A stretch of DNA of 52,532 bases from Bacillota bacterium (GTDB taxonomy: Bacteria > Bacillota > Sulfobacillia > DUSP01 > JBFMCS01). The position numbers and the translations under genes were made by a program. The stretch lies in the NCBI GenBank assembly GCA_040754315.1, contig JBFMCS010000001.1, positions 1-52,532 on the forward strand, given 5' to 3'. This document shows, one piece after another, positions 1 to 8,474 of the stretch. The notes under the pieces were generated by a model. The model saw only the letters and a program-made list of their open reading frames with translations. It had not been told where the DNA came from and made no database searches. Within the stretch, counting starts at the first letter, position 1. Each line of letters starts with the position of its first letter.

Positions 1-2
1 CT

Positions 3-145
3 GCGGAGCGAGACGCTCCGCGGTCGGCGTCCCTCCGAGGGAGGTCGGGGCAGGGGAATACCCCTATCCTCGGCGGCACCGCTGCCAGAGGCACACGGCC
101 CGCCGCGAGATGGTCTGGCTCCGGCACCGGGGTGCGATCCCCCGG
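3..145. other. Array of hairpins at the left edge, candidate structured RNA or insertion-sequence end
   Basis: Five compact hairpins lie end to end. They are an 8-bp perfect stem GCGGAGCG/CGCTCCGC (3-10 with 14-21), CCTCC/GGAGG (32-36 with 40-44), AGGGG/CCCCT (52-56 with 61-65), GGCGGC/GCTGCC with one G-U pair (72-77 with 81-86), and CCGGGG/CCCCGG (127-132 with 140-145). The segment abuts a nitrilase gene that has lost its 5' end, so it probably belongs to an inserted element lying mostly left of the window. A dense hairpin region at an element end fits an omega-RNA/right end of an IS200/IS605-type element, but no tnpB is visible on this side. The identity is inference; the hairpins are directly seen. 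Confidence 0.4.
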
Positions 146-860
146 CGCAAATTGTCGGGAGCGCTGTTCGCCCGGCGTCTTAGCAGTTGATAAAACGCTA
201 TGCTTTTTGGAACGGTACGAACTTGGCATGATGCGGGAACGTGCAGAACCCATCCCTGGCCCCTCTACAGAGTATCTCAAGGAGCTGTGTGCACGCACGG
301 GCGTTACAGTCATCGCTGGAACAGCGGAGGTTGCTGGCGAGCACTTGTATAATACCGCCGTCATGGTAGGCCCCTCAGGGTTTCTGGGCAAGTATCGCAA
401 GACTCATCTCTGGCCACCGGAGCCGGCGGTTTTCCGGGCTGGTACTGAGCTCCCAGTATTCTCCACATCACTTTGTACCATTGGAATCGGCATCTGCTAT
501 GACATGGAGTTCCCCGAGACCGCTAGAGCGCTCGCCCTCAAGGGTGCCGACGTCATATTCTACCCTTCTGCCGATATGAGCCCGTATGAGGATAAACACG
601 ACCTGTACACTAGGGCAAGGGCCCAGGAAAACGGGGTTTACGTCGTAAACGCGAACCCCGTGGGACACGCGGGGGAAAACACCTTCTTCGGCGGTAGTCA
701 AATTGTGGCGCCTTCCGGGGAAGTGCTGGGAAGAGCAGGTCCCTCCAAGGCATTCCTCATCGTCGACATAGACCTCTCGCGGGTGGCAGAAGAACGGGAG
801 GCCATGGGATATCTAGGCAACAGGCGCCCCCTATCGCTCTACTTTGGCAATGGCGGTTAG
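132..860 (+). pseudogene. 5'-truncated nitrilase-superfamily amidohydrolase
   Basis: This is a carbon-nitrogen hydrolase of the nitrilase superfamily, which hydrolyses amides or N-carbamoyl compounds with a Glu-Lys-Cys triad. The Lys motif YRKTHL (K90 counted from the ATG at 132) and the nucleophile motif GIGICYD (C122) are present, as is the C-terminal GGSQIVAPSGEVL stretch. Homology begins only near base 204, around ERYELG. The roughly 45-50 N-terminal residues that carry the catalytic Glu and the first strand are absent, replaced by the hairpin-rich sequence at 1-190. The frame stays open to the left window edge, so a fusion ORF could extend further left. With one of three catalytic residues missing it should be inactive. 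An upstream fragment of the same gene may exist outside the window. Confidence 0.75.
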
Positions 861-958
861 GAAGCATCCCACCCCGGGACAATACCGGCCATGCCATAAT
901 AAAGCAGGGCTGGAGTTTTGGCCTGCCTCATGCTCGCCCGTAGAGATCTGCTTTGTCT

Positions 959-2338
959 CTAGCCTTCCCAGACCTCGCTCGTCACCCTTATGCCGCGCCC
1001 GGGAGCCCTGCCTTCCAGGGGGTGGCCGTCCATTACCACCGGTTTGCCATTGACCACCACGTGGCTGATACCCTCTGGAGGCGCGTCAGGCTTCCCCGAA
1101 ACAGGGTACTCGGCCAGATCCCTTACACTCTTAGGGTCGAATACTACAATATCTGCGTCACAGCCCACAGCCAAACGCCCCTTATGTTTCAGCCCCAGGC
1201 GATCGGCGGGCATGATGGTGATCTTTCGAAGCGCATCCAGCAGGGACAGGAGGCCGGTTTCCCTAACATAGTTGCCCAGGAGCCTGGGATAGGTCCCGGC
1301 ATCCTGGGGATGTCCCGTGCCAGGACTGGGATTTCCCACAGCCCCATCTGTTGACACCATCATGTAGGGCCTCACCAAGGCCTCTCCTATCTCAGACTCC
1401 TTCCCTACAAAGGCGATGACAGCTATGTCCGGAGTCTGCCGCCTCAACCTGTCGAACATCTCTCCAGTGAAACGCTGTCCCGAATGCGGGCCGGTTGCGA
1501 CTACCATGTCCTCATGGCGACACCCGTACTTCCCTGGCCAGTCGTCGAAGACCGCTGACCCGACAAACGTGGCAAAAGCAGAGTAGACCCCAGAATCGGC
1601 TGTCAGATCCAAGTGCCGGTTGTGGGCGTCATCCAGGATGCTAAGGGCAGCGGTCATCTGTCCCATGCCTACCATGTAGGCAACATGGCTAACCTGGACG
1701 GGCACACCGGTTTCCTCACAGATTCTGACCGCTTCAGCGAATCCTTCGACACCACGCCAGGAATCGTACCGGGTATGAATGGCCACTGGCTTGCCATAGA
1801 GCGCGCACACCCGAGCCAGCTCCAATACCTCTTCCTGAGAGGCCCCAGGAGAGTACTCCAGTCCCAAGGAGAGTCCCACTGCTCCCTCTTCCAGGGCTTT
1901 GTGGAGCATGCCCTTCATAGCTTCAATCTGTTCCCTGGTGGCTGGCTGGTACCTGTCGGTAGCGCCGGCCGCCTCTCTCATGCTGAAGGAATGCCCAATG
2001 AAGGTGGCCGAGTTCAAAGGTAGTTCATTGACTTCCACGCTGTCAAGGAATGCCCCTATTGCCAGGGGGCTAAGACCACAGTTACCTCCCACGGTCGTTG
2101 TGACTCCCTGCCGCACCATGCATTGCGCCGGGTAAAGGTTGCCGTCTACATGAGCGTGAATGTCTATGAAGCCCGGGCAGACTACATTCCCCCTGGCGTC
2201 AATGGTAGTTCGTCCTTGAATTGACTCCCTGGTGATGCGCTTGATCTTCCCATCCGAGACTGCTACGTTTCCCCAGGTGTCCAGGTTTCTGTCAGGATCC
2301 ATCAACCGGCCGTTCTGGATCACTAGATCATAGATCAT
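959..2338 (-). CDS. N-acyl-D-amino-acid deacylase family amidohydrolase
   Basis: This is a metal-dependent amidohydrolase of the D-aminoacylase type, whose known members remove the acyl group from N-acyl-D-amino acids. The first strand carries the metal motif DIHAHVD (H61, H63). GGNCGLSP supplies the Cys (C87) that bridges metals in characterised D-aminoacylases. EEGAVGLSLGLEYSPG (about residues 150-165) is the family signature, and a later STDGAVG motif gives the catalytic Asp. At 459 residues it is slightly short for the family (about 480-530). The ATG at 2338 follows GGGGAGAAG at good spacing. It sits among an amidase, an aminotransferase and an M20 peptidase, which suggests use of N-substituted amino acids. 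Exact substrate unknown; dihydroorotase/hydantoinase-like chemistry is the alternative. Confidence 0.85.
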   Translation of the reverse strand: MIYDLVIQNGRLMDPDRNLDTWGNVAVSDGKIKRITRESIQGRTTIDARGNVVCPGFIDIHAHVDGNLYPAQCMVRQGVTTTVGGNCGLSPLAIGAFLDSVEVNELPLNSATFIGHSFSMREAAGATDRYQPATREQIEAMKGMLHKALEEGAVGLSLGLEYSPGASQEEVLELARVCALYGKPVAIHTRYDSWRGVEGFAEAVRICEETGVPVQVSHVAYMVGMGQMTAALSILDDAHNRHLDLTADSGVYSAFATFVGSAVFDDWPGKYGCRHEDMVVATGPHSGQRFTGEMFDRLRRQTPDIAVIAFVGKESEIGEALVRPYMMVSTDGAVGNPSPGTGHPQDAGTYPRLLGNYVRETGLLSLLDALRKITIMPADRLGLKHKGRLAVGCDADIVVFDPKSVRDLAEYPVSGKPDAPPEGISHVVVNGKPVVMDGHPLEGRAPGRGIRVTSEVWEG

Positions 2339-2378
2339 GAGTCATCTTCTCCCCTTCCAAGTGGTGCTGCCGTAACGC

Positions 2379-2403
2379 AAGACAACACGCCCGTTGTTGT
2401 CTT
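2379..2403. promoter_or_regulatory. 9-bp inverted repeat upstream of the deacylase, possible operator
   Basis: AAGACAACA and TGTTGTCTT form a perfect 9-bp inverted repeat with a 7-nt spacer, about 40 bases upstream of the deacylase start codon. The position and symmetry fit a regulator binding site. A terminator is less likely because neither strand has a convincing T-run after the stem. No regulator gene is adjacent. Confidence 0.35.
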
Positions 2404-2773
2404 TGAAGCCCGCCTGTGAGGTTCCCCAGTCATGGCGCTTTCACCTCCCTCCGGGTTAAGGAGTGGGGCACCCAAAAGCCATAAGGAATGCCAATTGGGA
2501 ACACCTGCCGGAAAGGCTGGCTCCGGGGTTCCTGGGAGAATGGGGGTCCGCTGGGGCTTGGGATCAGGCTGAGCGCCCGGCCCAAGGAGGTGTAGCCTGG
2601 AACAAGTCGAAAGAACAGTGATAGATCGACGTGGACGGCGAGGCAGGCCTCATAACCTGCCATTCAAAGGGTCAGTTAAACGTGAGAACCTTTGGGGATA
2701 GAGTCAGGTAGTACGGGAGTGCTTGGCACTGGCTTTTCGGCCAGTCCTGGAACCTAATCAAGGGGGAGCTAGA
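2404..2773. other. Divergent intergenic region without a gene
   Basis: These 370 bases separate the divergently transcribed deacylase (minus) and amidase (plus). The only open frame, on the minus strand at 2430-2663, has no Shine-Dalgarno sequence and no recognisable motif, so it is not called. Promoters for both genes must lie here, but no clear -35/-10 pair is visible. The last 14 bases (2760-2773) are the strong ribosome binding site of the amidase gene. Confidence 0.6.
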
Positions 2774-3631
2774 ATGAGTTCGGTAAAGATAGGACTAATC
2801 CAGATGTCTTGCGGCACAGATCGTCAAGCCAATCTCGCAAAAGCGCTGGCGATGTCATCTGAGGCGGTGAAGAAGGGTTCACAAATTGTCTGCCTTCAAG
2901 AGCTCTTCACTAGCAGGTATTTCCCACAAACGGTGGACGTGAGGAACTACAGCTTGGCTGAACCGGTTCCCGGGCCAACCCTCGCGGCTTGTTCCAAGTT
3001 CGCCCGGCAGCATGGCATTTGCATGATCGTTCCCGTCTATGAAGAGGCCATGCCCGGCGTCTACTTCAACACTGCGGTTCTCCTCGGCACTGACGGCGAA
3101 TTCGCCGGTAAGATGAGAAAGATCCATATCCCCGAGGGCCCGCAGTACCTCGAGAAGTACTACTTCACCCCCGGCGACCTGGGTTTCCCGGTTTTCGACA
3201 CGCCCCACTGCTGCGTGGGAATAGGGATCTGCTGGGATGAGTGGTTCCCCGAAACCGCCCGCATACTAGGATTGAAGGGTGCGGCAATAGTATTCTTTCC
3301 CTCCGCCATCGGATCTGAGCCGGACCGCCCAGGTTACAGTTCCCAAGAAGCATGGGAGACAGCCATTAGGGCGCAGGGCATAATGAATGGCCTTTTCGTT
3401 GCCACGGTCAACCGGGTAGGCGTAGAGGACGAAATGAGCTTCTACGGGGGGAGTTTCATTGCGGACCCCCTAGGTATGGTAATTGCCAAAGGAGGGTCCG
3501 GGGACGAAATAGTGACGGGGGACATTGACCTGGAGAGGATTACTGAGGCGCGTAATCTCCTGCAGTTTCACAGGGATAGGCGGCCTGAGGTCTACCAGGA
3601 AATCCTCAGAATCGTCAAGAGCGGGCAGTAA
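2774..3631 (+). CDS. N-carbamoylputrescine amidase-like carbon-nitrogen hydrolase
   Basis: This is a complete nitrilase-superfamily amidase of 285 residues. The triad is visible as E43 (CLQELFTSRYF), K116 (MRKIHIPEG) and C153 (GIGICWDEWFPE). The run HIPEG..YLEKYYFTPGD and the FFPSAIGSEP and FYGGSFIADP blocks match AguB/beta-ureidopropionase-type enzymes closely. Those enzymes split N-carbamoylputrescine or N-carbamoyl-beta-alanine to the free amine, CO2 and ammonia. The ATG at 2774 is chosen over an upstream in-frame ATG at 2723 because AAGGGGGAG lies immediately before it and the family begins at this point. No agmatine deiminase gene is in view, so the true substrate may be another N-carbamoyl amine or amino acid. 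Confidence 0.85.
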   Translation: MSSVKIGLIQMSCGTDRQANLAKALAMSSEAVKKGSQIVCLQELFTSRYFPQTVDVRNYSLAEPVPGPTLAACSKFARQHGICMIVPVYEEAMPGVYFNTAVLLGTDGEFAGKMRKIHIPEGPQYLEKYYFTPGDLGFPVFDTPHCCVGIGICWDEWFPETARILGLKGAAIVFFPSAIGSEPDRPGYSSQEAWETAIRAQGIMNGLFVATVNRVGVEDEMSFYGGSFIADPLGMVIAKGGSGDEIVTGDIDLERITEARNLLQFHRDRRPEVYQEILRIVKSGQ

Positions 3632-3779
3632 TCCGGGAAGAACGTCGATACCTACTACGACCACACTGCCGGTCACCTGAGCGAGTTTCTCGTTGTGCCC
3701 TTTCATCCGGTTTCTCGCCTCCTGGGTGTTTATCTGGTGTATCTTGCTAACACCATCTTCCCAGGAGGCTCTTTTGTCA

Positions 3780-4522
3780 TCAAAGACCATTCACAAACCT
3801 AACAGGAATGCTTACTCTAACCAGGGATACCTGGAATCCGAAGACCGCTCCCCCCTCCGGCCGGTTCTCATTGAAGACTGTGCCACCATGCTGCTCTTAC
3901 TATTTCCCGGGCAATTGCTATGCCCGGACCGCTTCCCCGGGACCCCGGGGTGCCAGGACCCCGGACCTGGTGATACCTCTCCCATATGTCTTCCCGGTGT
4001 TCTTCAGGCACCCCCGGCCCAGAATCCTCCACCTGGAACACCCCACGGAGCGCAATTCCCGTGCCTTCACCGTCACCACCCCACCAGTTGGGGACACCCG
4101 GATGGCGTTTTTAAGAAGGTTCCTGAGGGCCTTTGTATCGAGCCGTGTTCACCGGCAGCAATGAGTCGCCCCTCCCTACCGGGTTCCCATCAGCCACGTG
4201 CAATTAGTCAACTACGCCGTCCCCCTCGGCCCGGATCTCCAGGCCGGTTAGGCGCTCCGCTGCATCCTCCACCCTCACCATCCGTTCCTTGGCCCGAAGC
4301 TGGGGGGTTCGACTAGCATGGGCAAGTCGGGTTTTCCACGTACAGCAGGGGGCTTCCAGGTGAGGCGGGAGCGTCTTCATCACTTCGACGCTCCTGGCCT
4401 CTAGTGCGCAGAGGGCGCTCATCTTGTCCCTCAACCTCAGGTTGGCGCTCTCCAACTCCCGCCAGGCTGGAATCCCGCAGGGTCATGAGGAGGATGCCGG
4501 GCTTTTCGGGGCAGAGAATCAA
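3780..4522 (-). pseudogene. Decayed sensor histidine kinase
   Basis: No single frame is long, but shifting between minus-strand frames rebuilds the C-terminal half of a histidine kinase in the right order. A coiled-coil-like ELESANLRLRDKM leads into a degraded H-box area. Next come an N-box (LRNLLKNAIRVSPTGG, near 4110-4160), then in another frame a G1 box (VEDSGPGVPEEHRE) and a G2 box (GSGPGIAIAREIV, near 3910). A third frame supplies HGGTVFNENRPEGGAVF and ends at the TGA at 3780-3782. At least three frameshifts plus stops (for example TGA/TAG near 4200) make it non-functional. No response regulator gene is adjacent. Plus-strand ORFs here are shadows of this relic. Confidence 0.75.
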
Positions 4523-4631
4523 GGGACACCCCCCAGTACCGCTTGCAGGGGGGCGCCCCCACAGAGATGATCAGGCAACATCACACTACCGGCCCGCGGG
4601 AAAGAGCCGGAACCGGGGCCGGCTCACCACC

Positions 4632-6002
4632 TCAACAGCAGATATGGCCACTCCTCTGCCTGATCTGCCCTATTATCCTGTGGCCCCGGGCCGAGCCCGC
4701 CTTCTCGAAGAACCGGATGACAGCCTCGCGGTACCGGCCCTCCTGCGCCTCGGCTATGGCCTTGGGCAAGGCCTCCCGGAATACCTCAAAGCACGTGATG
4801 TCGCGGTGGGAGTAGTTCAACCTTATGTAGTCCCCAGCCTTCACGTTTCCAAGCCCATCGCCGGGGATCACCGCTATCCTATGGCTCAGCAGCCCAATGG
4901 TTACTTCTTGTGCCGTCACCCCGGCACCGCTCACATCAATGACCGTGCAGAACCCGAAATCAGGCTCCACAGGGAACTCCACGCCTTCTATCCCCTGGAT
5001 GGTCTCTTTGAGGTGGTTCCAGTTGCGCCGGATTGTCTCGGTTGAGCGGCGCAGGTACTCCTTGTCCCGCATTGCCTCCAGGGCAGCGTACTGCCCAGGA
5101 TAATTGATGTGGATCTTCGTGATCTCCATCTTTGTCAGGAAGGCCCCGCGGATGAGTTCAGGGTGCCCAGCCATGAAGCCCACCCTCAAAGCAGGCATGC
5201 CGTAGCCTTTCGAGGTCCCTGAGACAGATATTACGTGGTCCATGCTGTTGTCCGCATCGTGCAGGGACGGAAGTGGAATATGGGTGGCATTGGGGTTTGT
5301 CTGGTGGGTGTTATGGGTTATGTTGTTAAAGATCAGTATGTTGCGTTCCCTCGCGATGCTGGCGATCTCCAAGAGCTCCTCCCGGGTCTGCACAGTGCCA
5401 AAGGGGTTCACCGGGTCACACAACACAATCATCTTCGTCCGGGGAGTGATGGCTTCCAGCACTTCCACTGGCTTAAGCCTGTAGCCATTACCCTCGTTAA
5501 GTTCAATGGGTATAACCCGGGCCCCGCACAGCTCAGCTCCAGGAACGAAGTGGAAGTATCCCGGGTCTGTGCAGATCACCTCATCGCCTGGGTCCAGGAA
5601 GGTAAGGTATGTGTAGCCGATGCCCCCCTGGGCCCCTTCCACCCCCAAGATCTCGAAGTCAGGACCCAGTCGCCTTCCGAACTTATGGGCGGCCACAAGG
5701 CTCTTCAACTCCGGTAGGCAGTCTGGAGGATACACAGCCACGTTCTCGAAGGTGCTGGTCTCACGAAGGGCCCTGAGGGAGGATTCTGATGGCCCGACGT
5801 TGTTGGCCATGTACCCCATGTCATAGTAGCCCTCGCCTGTTACCCCATAGATCCCACCAGGCGCGACATCGTCCCAGTTGAGACCCAGAATGTCAATGGC
5901 AGTCTTAAAGGTGAAATAGTTGCCCATTCCCTGAGGGTGAGTCAACAGGGCCCGGGTCTTCTTGGATAGGTACCTCTCCTGCAGAGCGCTGATGCCTGCC
6001 AT
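4632..6002 (-). CDS. Fold-type I PLP-dependent aminotransferase with an atypical cofactor site
   Basis: This is a 456-residue aminotransferase of the class I/II fold. The Schiff-base lysine is K265 in SGTSKGYGMP, followed by the substrate/phosphate-side LRVGF. DPVNPFG (around 197-202) is the usual NPxG loop, and YIRLNYS near the C terminus holds the carboxylate-binding Arg. The strand that normally reads like VISDEIY reads IFNNITH here, so the Asp that contacts the pyridine nitrogen of PLP appears to be Asn227 and the following Tyr is replaced. The ATG at 6002 sits behind GGAGGGGG. Neighbouring deacylase and amidases would supply free amino acids. The substrate is unknown, and a lyase-like role is possible given the altered site. 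Confidence 0.8.
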   Translation of the reverse strand: MAGISALQERYLSKKTRALLTHPQGMGNYFTFKTAIDILGLNWDDVAPGGIYGVTGEGYYDMGYMANNVGPSESSLRALRETSTFENVAVYPPDCLPELKSLVAAHKFGRRLGPDFEILGVEGAQGGIGYTYLTFLDPGDEVICTDPGYFHFVPGAELCGARVIPIELNEGNGYRLKPVEVLEAITPRTKMIVLCDPVNPFGTVQTREELLEIASIARERNILIFNNITHNTHQTNPNATHIPLPSLHDADNSMDHVISVSGTSKGYGMPALRVGFMAGHPELIRGAFLTKMEITKIHINYPGQYAALEAMRDKEYLRRSTETIRRNWNHLKETIQGIEGVEFPVEPDFGFCTVIDVSGAGVTAQEVTIGLLSHRIAVIPGDGLGNVKAGDYIRLNYSHRDITCFEVFREALPKAIAEAQEGRYREAVIRFFEKAGSARGHRIIGQIRQRSGHICC

Positions 6003-6250
6003 AACTACCCCCTCCTTCTTGGCTGAAGCACAACGGCCCGCCGGGTCCTGAGGACCTCCCTGGTTGGCAGTCGATGAAGTCTTCTATGCATAGCGGTAGA
6101 AACCCTTCTCTCCCTGGAGGGACATGGAGGCTGCGTCAGTTCAGGGGCAGATGATTACGCAGTCCCCGTGTCGAATAGGCTAGGAAGGAGTATGGTATGA
6201 CTCCCGGGACGGCTCGGCTGGCATACAGCATGCAAAGGGGGAGCTAGAGG

Positions 6251-7021
6251 GTGAAGTTGAGAATGACCCTTCTTGTGGTCTTCGTGGTAGCGGCAATTCT
6301 GGCAGGATGTTCAATGCAGAGGGCTCAGCCCCAGGAGCCAGACCTTGAAGACGGCCCGCATACGGTGGTTCTCCAGGCAGCTCCCCAGGAAATCCAGGAG
6401 TGGGTGGCAAACTCCCTGCGCCTGTTTGCAGGACAAGCCCGTGACCATGGAGACCGTACGTATCTTCTGCTGACCCTGGGGGAGAAGCCCACCGGAGGCT
6501 ACGAAGCCCGGATATCTTCTTTATCCGTATCCGGCGGCGACTTGGTGGCCCTGTGCCGTTTCAAAGAGCCCTCCCCCGGAGAAACCGTCTCACAGGCCAA
6601 GACATACCCCTTTGACCTGGTGACCGTGCCCCGGCTGGAGGTCCCAGTAGAGTTCCGAGCAGAGGGAGACTCCCCACCGCACATCATGAGAGTACTTGGC
6701 TCTGATGTGGAACCCATCGTTGCCGAGAGTACCTGGATTAAGGTTTTCGAACCCCGCCCAGGCCAAGTTGTAGCGGGCTCATTCAGCCTTCGTGGGCTGT
6801 GCAGTGCCTTTGAGGGTACCGTCAACTACAGGCTCATGAGGAACTCAAGTATTCTTCACGAGGGCTTTGCCACGGGGGCCATGGGCGACTGGGGCTACTT
6901 CGAGGCAGTGATACCCCTGGACACTGCAGAAAACGGGCCCGCTGTGCTTGAGGTCTTCACGTACAGCGCCAAGGACGGTTCCGTGCAGGACCTTATTTCC
7001 ATCGACGTTACCGTGGAATAG
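6251..7021 (+). CDS. Lipoprotein with PrcB-like and Gmad2-like domains
   Basis: This 256-residue secreted lipoprotein has a basic N terminus and hydrophobic helix running into a lipobox LAGC (acylated C20). A proline/glutamate-rich linker leads to a domain with LGEKPTGGYEARI (about 76-88), the typical motif of PrcB_C-type domains. From about residue 155 there is a second, Ig-like domain (STWIKVFEPRPGQVV ... GDWGYFEAVIPL) resembling Gmad2 domains of Bacillota surface and spore-associated proteins. The GTG start at 6251 follows AAGGGGGAG. It is convergent with the M20 peptidase gene and transcribed away from the aminotransferase. The function is unknown; a surface-bound accessory of proteolysis or sporulation is inference. 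Confidence 0.75.
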   Translation: MKLRMTLLVVFVVAAILAGCSMQRAQPQEPDLEDGPHTVVLQAAPQEIQEWVANSLRLFAGQARDHGDRTYLLLTLGEKPTGGYEARISSLSVSGGDLVALCRFKEPSPGETVSQAKTYPFDLVTVPRLEVPVEFRAEGDSPPHIMRVLGSDVEPIVAESTWIKVFEPRPGQVVAGSFSLRGLCSAFEGTVNYRLMRNSSILHEGFATGAMGDWGYFEAVIPLDTAENGPAVLEVFTYSAKDGSVQDLISIDVTVE

Positions 7022-7163
7022 CGGGGGCATCCTGACGCCCCTAGCACCGGTGGACCCAACCGGTAACGTCTCAGTCTCACGCGAGAGAGCCACAGCCACC
7101 AGGCAGCGGACACTCACGGGACCCCCCACCAGCGAGGAGCGGCTGCCGGCAACTCCGCCTTCT

Positions 7164-8363
7164 TCAGGTGCAAAGGCTTATGGCTGTGGCTATGTAGACC
7201 TTGCAGCTCTGTACTATACTGTCCACAGGGCAGTACTCCACCTCCGAGTGGGCACAGGCCAGGTCGCCCGGGCCGAACACCACGGTCTCAATTTCCCCAA
7301 CGGAACTTAGGATGCCTGCATCGGTCCAAGCGGGGAAACGGCTGATCTCGCACCCTCCCAGTACAAAACGGCATGCATCCTTCATGGCAGCTACCAGCAG
7401 CGAAGAATCGGGGGTGCACAACGGGGGATGGCCGATCTCATTAGCCTCCATATCCCTCATGTTGTTCACCGAGGCCTTGAATTCGGGGTCCTTGGCAGCG
7501 ATCCCATTGAGCAAACCCTCTATCTCGTCCATCACCGACCTAGTGGATTCCCCGGGGATCCACCGCCTGTCCATTTGCAGCAGGCAATCCCCAGCGACGG
7601 TGCTGGGCTGGGTGCCACCCTTTATGAACCCAAGGTTGCAGGTGGCGGGTCCTGTGATGGGATTAAGCCTAGTACGCAGGTCAGGGAGCAGTTTTTCGTT
7701 GATAGCGATGATGACCTTGGACATCTTGGTTATGGCGTTTATGCCCCGCTCGGGAGTGCCCCCGTGGGCATACTTGCCATGCACCTTTACCTCAAGCCAC
7801 TCAAGCCCCCTGTGGCCCGTGTGGATCTCATTCCCGGTAGGTTCACCCACGATGGCATAGCGGGCCCTGGGCCCGTTCTTCACCAAGTGCCTTGTGCCCT
7901 CGCTCCACCATTCCTCATCAATGACACCGGTGAAGAGGACCCGTCCCGTCAGCCTGGCACCAGAGCGCCTTAGGCATACCATGGCCATGATCATCGCCGC
8001 CACGGCGCCTTTCATGTCCACGGCGCCCCTCCCATAGATGTTGCCATCCTTGCTAAAACCCTCGAAGGGGTCTATTGTCATGTTCTCGACCCCAACGGTG
8101 TCCAGGTGACCGTTGAGCATCAGGGTGGAACCTCCAGTGTTGTCCCCCAAGGCAGCTATAACATTACCCCTGCAGCCGAGCACGTCAACCTTCTCAGCGC
8201 TAACGCCGTTACTTTTCAGGTAGTCCCTGGCGAATTCCGCCACGTCCTTCTCGGGGTCCTCCAAGCCGTGGTAGCTCGGTATGGATATCAGTTTCTGCGA
8301 GAGCCACATGAGTTCACCCTCATCCAAGCAGGCTAGGGCACGGGCCACATGGTCTCTGTCCAT
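7164..8363 (-). CDS. M20 family metallopeptidase (ArgE/DapE/acetylornithine deacetylase-like)
   Basis: This di-zinc amidohydrolase/exopeptidase of the M20 family has about 399 residues from the chosen start. The metal ligands are in place: LNGHLDTV (H86, D88), GRGAVDMKG (D116), the catalytic acid pair VIDEEW (E151/E152) and GEPTG. The dimerisation/lid domain carries GHRGLEWLEVKVHGK, and a late H (AHSEVEY) completes the site. The ATG at 8363 is preferred to an upstream in-frame ATG at 8417 because AAGGGGAGAGGGG precedes it and the family starts here. Members hydrolyse N-acyl amino acids or dipeptides in the cytoplasm. The broken YfcC-type carrier gene lies just upstream on the same strand and may once have shared its transcript. 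Confidence 0.85.
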   Translation of the reverse strand: MDRDHVARALACLDEGELMWLSQKLISIPSYHGLEDPEKDVAEFARDYLKSNGVSAEKVDVLGCRGNVIAALGDNTGGSTLMLNGHLDTVGVENMTIDPFEGFSKDGNIYGRGAVDMKGAVAAMIMAMVCLRRSGARLTGRVLFTGVIDEEWWSEGTRHLVKNGPRARYAIVGEPTGNEIHTGHRGLEWLEVKVHGKYAHGGTPERGINAITKMSKVIIAINEKLLPDLRTRLNPITGPATCNLGFIKGGTQPSTVAGDCLLQMDRRWIPGESTRSVMDEIEGLLNGIAAKDPEFKASVNNMRDMEANEIGHPPLCTPDSSLLVAAMKDACRFVLGGCEISRFPAWTDAGILSSVGEIETVVFGPGDLACAHSEVEYCPVDSIVQSCKVYIATAISLCT

Positions 8364-8474
8364 TCCCCTCTCCCCTTTTCGCCAAGACCTTCCCTGGCCC
8401 TGTGGCGCACCCTCCACCTATAGGATCCTGGCCTGGGCGCCAGCGAGAGGCGATCCGGCCAGGACCCCTGTGTC

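Noticed and set aside
127-145. T-arm-like hairpin GGGGTGCGATCCCC
   Set aside because: The loop differs from the invariant TTCRA and no acceptor, D or anticodon arms can be drawn around it, so it is not a tRNA.
3693-4316. Plus-strand open frames of 118-207 codons after the amidase gene
   Set aside because: They are proline/arginine-rich shadows of the minus-strand histidine-kinase relic, with no ribosome binding site or motif.
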